Assembly: GCA_022616395.1 (NCBI GenBank)
Contig: JAKEEV010000120.1
Span: 1-10,162 of the forward strand
DNA length: 10,162 nucleotides
Origin: Planctomycetia bacterium
GTDB lineage: Bacteria > Planctomycetota > Planctomycetia > Gemmatales > Gemmataceae
Reading direction: 5' to 3'
Part shown: positions 6,910 through 10,162 of the stretch, one piece after another
How positions within the stretch are numbered: the first letter of the stretch is position 1
Layout of the letters: each line of letters starts with the position of its first letter
Program-made: the position numbers and the translations under genes
The notes under the pieces: generated by a model
Seen by the model: the letters and a program-made list of their open reading frames with translations, nothing else
Databases searched by the model: none
Told to the model about the DNA's origin: nothing

Positions 6910-8055
6910 ATGGATATTCCTCCTCCCCGGCCCATCCTTGATCCCACCATGACTCGCGTTGAGCGCGAGTTCAAGCACGCGCGGCCACTCATCGGCTGTC
7001 GGTTCGATCCATCGGGACGCTTTCTGTTCATCTCTTCCGAAGATGACACCATTCAGCGCTACGATTTGCTCACCGGTTCCAAGACTGCCCTAACTGGTCA
7101 CAAAAGCTGGGTGCGCGGAATGGCGTTCGTCTCAACTGAGCCGGTAGGTTCCCCGCCCGATCTGGCTGCGTGGAACAACGAAAAGAACAAGCTGCAATCG
7201 GTCATCGGCCCCGCATCGGTCGCGATGCCCGCGCCGAAGGCTTCGCCCTTCACGCTCATCACGGGCGACTACCACGGCAAACTGATCTGGTGGCAAGGTG
7301 ACGCCGATTCGCCGAAGCCGCTTCGGACTGTGGAGGCACACGACGGCTGGCTCCGCGCGGTGTGTATTAGCCCCGACGGGAAGACGGTCGCGAGTTGCGG
7401 TAACGATCACATGGTGAAGCTCTGGAACGCTGAGGACGGCTCCGCGATCCGCACGCTTGAAGGTCATTCGTCGCACGTTTACAACCTCGCGTTCCACCCG
7501 GACGGTTCGCGACTTGTTTCGTGCGACTTGAAAGGCACCGTGAAGGACTGGAACGTAAAGACAGGCAAATCCGAGCGCGAACTCGATGCGAAGGTGCTCT
7601 ACAAGTATGATCCGGGCTTCATGGCGGATATCGGAGGCGCGCGCGGAATGACGTTCAAGTCGGACGGCTCCGCGCTTGCGCTTGCGGGCATTACGAACGT
7701 GAGTAACGCGTTCGCGGGCGTGGGGAACCCGGTTGTGGTGCTCTTCGACTGGAAGGATGGCAAGGCGAAACTGCTTCGCCCGAAGGAGAACTTCCAGGGA
7801 ACGATGTGGGGAGTCGGGTTCCATCCACTTGGAGGAGTCATTGCGGCCGGTGGAGGAGGGCAGGGGCGTGTTTGGTTCTGGAAGGGCGAGGAGTTGGTGA
7901 GCGTCCACACGATCAACGTTCCCGCGAACGCCCGCGACTTCGCGCTGAACTTTGACGGGAGCCGATTCGCAGTCGCTGGGTCGAACGGCTTGGTTTACGT
8001 CTACAACTTCGCCGGCGGTCCCACGCCGAAGCCAACACCAAAGCTCAAGAAGTGA
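6910..8055 (+). CDS. WD40 repeat protein, seven-bladed propeller
   Basis: Protein of 381 aa if the ATG at 6910 is used. ATG 6949 (368 aa) is an equally plausible start, since neither has a Shine-Dalgarno match and the first 13 residues are Pro-rich and featureless. Seven WD-type blades can be traced at about 24-52, 62-128, 143-173, 185-215, 243-281, 297-325 and 340-366, with classic ends such as HMVKLWN (167-173) and TVKDWN (210-215) and GH dipeptides at 63-64 and 185-186. Blade 2 carries an insertion of about 35 residues (76-112). Blade 5 has a long loop with GITNVSNAFAGVGNP (260-274). No signal peptide or transmembrane segment is seen, so it is probably cytoplasmic; the tail is Pro/Lys-rich. 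WD40 proteins often scaffold complexes, and such genes commonly lie beside DUF1501 genes in planctomycetes. The partner is unknown. Confidence 0.9.
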   Translation: MDIPPPRPILDPTMTRVEREFKHARPLIGCRFDPSGRFLFISSEDDTIQRYDLLTGSKTALTGHKSWVRGMAFVSTEPVGSPPDLAAWNNEKNKLQSVIGPASVAMPAPKASPFTLITGDYHGKLIWWQGDADSPKPLRTVEAHDGWLRAVCISPDGKTVASCGNDHMVKLWNAEDGSAIRTLEGHSSHVYNLAFHPDGSRLVSCDLKGTVKDWNVKTGKSERELDAKVLYKYDPGFMADIGGARGMTFKSDGSALALAGITNVSNAFAGVGNPVVVLFDWKDGKAKLLRPKENFQGTMWGVGFHPLGGVIAAGGGGQGRVWFWKGEELVSVHTINVPANARDFALNFDGSRFAVAGSNGLVYVYNFAGGPTPKPTPKLKK

Positions 8056-8070
8056 ATCGGCAGAGATGAT

Positions 8071-8120
8071 TCAACGATTCAGGGGAGTGACACATGTGTG
8101 TTACTCCCCTGAATCGTTGA
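8071..8120. terminator. bidirectional terminator-like hairpin between convergent genes
   Basis: TCAACGATTCAGGGGAGT (8071-8088) is the perfect 18-bp reverse complement of 8103-8120. The 14-nt centre (8089-8102) contains CACATGTG, itself a palindrome, which can extend the structure. It lies 16 nt after the stop codon of the plus-strand WD40 gene and 8 nt after that of the minus-strand gene ending at 8129, where both transcripts should end. There is no strong T run on either side. No second copy is in the window, so it may be a dedicated terminator rather than a dispersed repeat. Confidence 0.8.
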
Positions 8121-8128
8121 CACGCGAC

Positions 8129-8698
8129 TTACTTACCCACGGCCTTCTTCAGTTCTTCCAGCACGGGCTTCACGTCGGTTTCGTTCACCGAAGTGAACGC
8201 GTACGACTTCACCACTTTCCCCTTGTTCACGATCACCACCGTGAGGTGAACGTCCGAGTTCACCGCCCAGTTGTTCGGCCCGCTCTTGTCGCCGTCGTAG
8301 GCGGCCAGCGAAGTCTTCTCGAAGTTGAGCGACTTGTTGATCCGCGGCAGAAACTCCTTGTGCTTGTCGAATGCCTTGTCGCCCAGCCACACGGCCACAA
8401 TCGCGGTCTTGTCGGACACATCGCCAACCTTCTCATCGAGAACCTTCATGAACCGGGCCGCGGGCCGACCGCCGACCGGAACGCCACCCTCTTCAGCCTG
8501 CACGAAGATGTAGATCGTCGGCTCGTCCTTGCGATCAGCCGCGAAGTCGGCTTCTTTCCCTTCCACCTTGCCGATGACGCCGAACGCCTTCAGCGCTGGC
8601 ACCTTCTCGCCGGCCTTCGGGCCGGACTCGTCCGCAGCGCGCGCGGACAGCCCCGCGCACGCCAACACTCCACACACCGCCAACACAAGAGCCTTCAT
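8129..8698 (-). CDS. secreted thioredoxin-fold-like protein without cysteines in the mature part
   Basis: Protein of 189 aa. The start is the ATG at 8698, not the open frame extending to 8770, because it begins with a signal peptide (residues 1-21, MKALVLAVCGVLACAGLSARA) and has GGAG 8 nt upstream (8707-8710, minus strand). VLAC at 11-14 also resembles a lipobox, so a lipoprotein is possible. The mature part starts like a redoxin: GEKVPALKAFGV (30-41), then TIYIFVQ (61-67), AIVAVWLGD (99-107) and HLTVVIVNKGKVV (151-163), the strand order of a thioredoxin fold. There is no CxxC and no cysteine at all after residue 14, so ordinary thiol redox chemistry is not possible. This looks like a degenerate or binding-only member; the fold is inferred from weak similarity. 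It faces the WD40 gene across a shared terminator. Confidence 0.78.
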   Translation of the reverse strand: MKALVLAVCGVLACAGLSARAADESGPKAGEKVPALKAFGVIGKVEGKEADFAADRKDEPTIYIFVQAEEGGVPVGGRPAARFMKVLDEKVGDVSDKTAIVAVWLGDKAFDKHKEFLPRINKSLNFEKTSLAAYDGDKSGPNNWAVNSDVHLTVVIVNKGKVVKSYAFTSVNETDVKPVLEELKKAVGK

Positions 8699-8779
8699 GA
8701 TTGCGTCTCCATTTTGAAGAATCGACATCACCCACTCTGGTAGAGTCTCGGATTCCGTGGAGGCTTCCAAAGAACTCGC

Positions 8780-8836
8780 GTAGGACAGGCATCTTGCCTG
8801 TCTCTTTAAGTAGGACAGGCTGGAAGCTTGTCCTAC
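8780..8836. repeat. diverged REPIN-like pair of GTAG palindromes (family A)
   Basis: Unit 1 is GTAG (8780-8783) plus GACAGGC, ATCTT, GCCTGTC (8784-8802). Unit 2 (8810-8836) has the inverted form GACAGGCT, GGA, AGCTTGTC followed by CTAC, with one G-T mismatch and an additional GTAG at its left end. The spacer is 7 nt. These are relatives of the perfect pair at 1671-1734. CTA at 8833-8835 is the stop codon (TAG on the minus strand) of the 8833-9183 gene, so the repeat supplies the end of that reading frame. Confidence 0.82.
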
Positions 8837-9183
8837 TCATCCGGTGTCACGCTCAGCGGATATTCCGGCACGCTCAAGCCGAGCGTCGGGATCGCCTGCA
8901 ATCTTCGCCAACCGCGCGTCACGCGCTGTTCCTCTGTCGCGACGAAGTCCGGGTCGAGTTCCGACTTGGCGAATGGGCCGGCGCAGATCACCGGTTCAAA
9001 GTTCACATCGACGATGTATTGCGCCAGCACCGGGTTACAACGGATGTGGCACTCCGGCATTCGGTGAAGCAATTCGAGCGGCACTTCGCCCAGCACGAAG
9101 CGCAAATACAGGTCCGACTCCGCGACAACCTCAACGTCGCGTCCACAGAACACACACCGGTAACCCTCATCGCACTTCGCCAT
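8833..9183 (-). CDS. small conserved-looking protein with putative zinc site
   Basis: Protein of 116 aa from the ATG at 9183. The upstream sequence offers only a weak GGTGG, 6 nt or so before it. The N-terminus has C4, C10 and C13 (CDEGYRCVFC), and ECHIRCNP follows at 44-51 with C45, H46 and C49. A C-x2-C plus H-x2-C set would make a small zinc ribbon or treble-clef-like site. The middle, SDLYLRFVLGEVPLELLH (23-40), looks structured, and RGWRRLQAIPTLGL (90-103) is a likely conserved C-terminal motif. It resembles a planctomycete protein family of unknown function that I know only from memory. There is no signal peptide. The same DNA is open on the plus strand (8701-9201), but only the minus-strand product has protein-like composition. 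It may share a transcript with the 8129-8698 gene, 134 bp downstream. Confidence 0.78.
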   Translation of the reverse strand: MAKCDEGYRCVFCGRDVEVVAESDLYLRFVLGEVPLELLHRMPECHIRCNPVLAQYIVDVNFEPVICAGPFAKSELDPDFVATEEQRVTRGWRRLQAIPTLGLSVPEYPLSVTPDE

Positions 9184-9197
9184 CGACTACCACCAGA

Positions 9198-9265
9198 GTA
9201 GGAGGCATTCGCTGGGTGCCGTTCGTTTGTCTTAAATGCAACGGCACACGGCGTGTGCCTACTAC
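9198..9265. repeat. REPIN-like inverted pair of GTAG palindromes (family B)
   Basis: A 26-nt unit at 9198-9223 begins GTAG and is the imperfect reverse complement of 9240-9265, which ends CTAC; about six positions differ. The inverted unit is well kept: GGCACAC (9243-9249), loop GGC, GTGTGCC (9253-9259). The left unit has lost its own hairpin, but GTGCCGTT (9216-9223) still pairs with AACGGCAC (9240-9247). The spacer is 16 nt. It sits between the divergent starts at 9183 and 9335. Confidence 0.75.
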
Positions 9266-9334
9266 TTTAACCGCTCCCTGCGGTAATATGTTAAGCAACA
9301 GCGACAGCACATTCCTTCCAAAACGGCGAGACTC

Positions 9335-10114
9335 ATGGGCGTACTGGATCGCTTCCGGCTTGATGGGCGAACGGCGGTGGTCACCGGAGGCAGTCGCGGA
9401 CTGGGCCGCGCGATGGCTCAGGCGCTCGCGGAGGCCGGCGCGGATCTCATTCTCATCGGCCGAGAAACCGACACACTGGAAGAAGCGCGCAAAGAGTTAA
9501 CAGCGCTCGGTCGGTGGGTCGCGGTTATTCAGGGTGATGTCGGGACGCCTGCGGGCGCTCAGTTGGCGTGTCAACAAGTGCTGAACCTCGCTCGCCCGGT
9601 CGATATCCTGTTAAACAACGTCGGTGGCCGACGTGTTGATCTCCCGACGGAAGAAATGCCCATCGAACAGTGGCAACTACTGTTCGACCTGAACTTAACC
9701 AGCGCGCTTGTGTGCTCTCAGCAGTTGTGCAAGGGAATGCTTGAGCGCGGACGCGGCGCGGTGGTGAATATCACAAGCGTGGCGGGTCCGCTGGCGATCA
9801 AGGGGATTCGCGGCCGACACTACGAAACCGCGAAGGCCGCGCTGACGGGCTTAACGCACTCCCTTGCGGCCGACTGGGCTTCACGAGGCGTTCGCGTCAA
9901 TGCAATCGCGCCGGGCGGCTTTCTGACTGCTCCCAATCGCCGATGGTTCAGCGAGAAACCCGACTTCAAGGCGGATTTCGAGTCGCGTATCCCGATGGGC
10001 CGGCTCGGTGAACCGGAAGAACTTGGCCCGGCCGCGGTCTTCCTCGCCAGCGACGCCGCCAGTTATATCACCGGAGCAACGCTCGTCGTAGACGGCGGCT
10101 ATGTGTTGTGGTAG
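9335..10114 (+). CDS. short-chain dehydrogenase/reductase, gluconate 5-dehydrogenase-like
   Basis: Protein of 259 aa, the usual length for a classical SDR, from ATG 9335; upstream GGCGAG at 9325-9330 is a weak ribosome binding site. The Rossmann cofactor motif TGGSRGLG is at 17-24, GDV at 67-69 and NNVGG at 94-98. The catalytic set is complete: N120, S148 (in ITSVAG), Y163 and K167 (YETAK). NAIAPGGF (189-196) and the C-terminal ITGATLVVDGGY (245-256) are also family standards. R21 in the glycine-rich loop and R43 at the end of the second strand favour NADP(H), by family rule. It reduces or oxidises a carbonyl/alcohol substrate; gluconate 5-dehydrogenase and 3-oxoacyl-ACP reductase relatives look alike and the substrate cannot be read from sequence. 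It stands alone, divergent from the 8833-9183 gene, and is followed by a hairpin. Confidence 0.93.
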   Translation: MGVLDRFRLDGRTAVVTGGSRGLGRAMAQALAEAGADLILIGRETDTLEEARKELTALGRWVAVIQGDVGTPAGAQLACQQVLNLARPVDILLNNVGGRRVDLPTEEMPIEQWQLLFDLNLTSALVCSQQLCKGMLERGRGAVVNITSVAGPLAIKGIRGRHYETAKAALTGLTHSLAADWASRGVRVNAIAPGGFLTAPNRRWFSEKPDFKADFESRIPMGRLGEPEELGPAAVFLASDAASYITGATLVVDGGYVLW

Positions 10115-10116
10115 CG

Positions 10117-10162
10117 GCGAACGGCCGGCGTGAGCCGGCTGGTGAGAGTCATTTGTCTCACC
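10117..10162 (+). repeat. 3' hairpin pair (family E), possible terminator, cut by window end
   Basis: GCCGGC (10124-10129), loop GTGA, GCCGGC (10134-10139) forms a compact GC hairpin 9 nt after the SDR stop codon. A second hairpin follows: GGTGAGA (10141-10147) pairs with TCTCACC (10156-10162) around an 8-nt loop. The window ends here, so the full element cannot be seen. I recall similar GTGA-looped palindromes from Gemmata genomes, but that is from memory. Confidence 0.65.

Noticed and set aside
8701..9201. Plus-strand open frame of 166 codons overlapping the 8833-9183 gene
   Set aside because: It starts inside the leader of the 8129-8698 gene, passes through the repeat at 8780-8836 and has an Arg/His-rich composition without motifs.
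1..10162. Defence island, biosynthetic cluster or prophage
   Set aside because: No nuclease, helicase, reverse transcriptase, integrase, phage structural or modular synthase motifs were found in the supported genes; no tRNA or rRNA gene was seen either.

Overview
The window looks like chromosomal DNA from a planctomycete, most likely of the Gemmata group (Gemmataceae). The main reasons are a secreted or surface protein carrying the planctomycete N-terminal motif LEERAVPA, the planctomycete-typical set of DUF1080, DUF1549/DUF1553, DUF1501 and WD40 proteins, GC-rich coding sequence, mostly weak ribosome binding sites, and many short palindromic repeats between genes. Family placements come from recognised motifs; no database search was possible.

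Layout: 1-410 has no gene but holds a heptamer array and a GTAG-type palindrome. 411-1670 (+) is an exported FG-GAP-like propeller protein. 1816-2058 (+) is a small basic protein of unknown function. 2141-3463 (+) is an exported protein with two tandem DUF1080 (3-keto-disaccharide hydrolase) domains. 3763-5385 (+) is an exported DUF1549/DUF1553 protein, 5491-6780 (+) a Tat-type DUF1501 protein, and 6910-8055 (+) a seven-bladed WD40 protein. Facing these on the minus strand are a secreted, cysteine-free thioredoxin-fold-like protein (8129-8698) and a small putative zinc-binding protein (8833-9183). A short-chain dehydrogenase (9335-10114, +) is divergent from that pair.

The genes from 2141 to 8055 run in one direction and probably form a functional neighbourhood. 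The DUF1080 protein points to envelope-side carbohydrate breakdown. The DUF1549/DUF1553 and DUF1501 genes are a standard planctomycete pair of exported proteins whose exact function is unsettled. The WD40 propeller has no export signal and may be a scaffold. No complete, clearly new defence, mobile or biosynthetic system is visible.

The most notable feature is the intergenic DNA. At least seven families of short palindromes occupy nearly every gap. Three families (at 181, 1674/8780 and 9198) have a GTAG tetranucleotide at the foot of the hairpin, the hallmark of REP elements moved by RAYT transposases, and two of these families occur as inverted pairs (REPIN-like). Three further families (5396, 6797, 10124) have GNRA-type tetraloops on the mRNA-sense strand. 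Eight of the nine genes have a hairpin within about 17 nt of the stop codon or overlapping it, suggesting these repeats act as transcript 3' ends.
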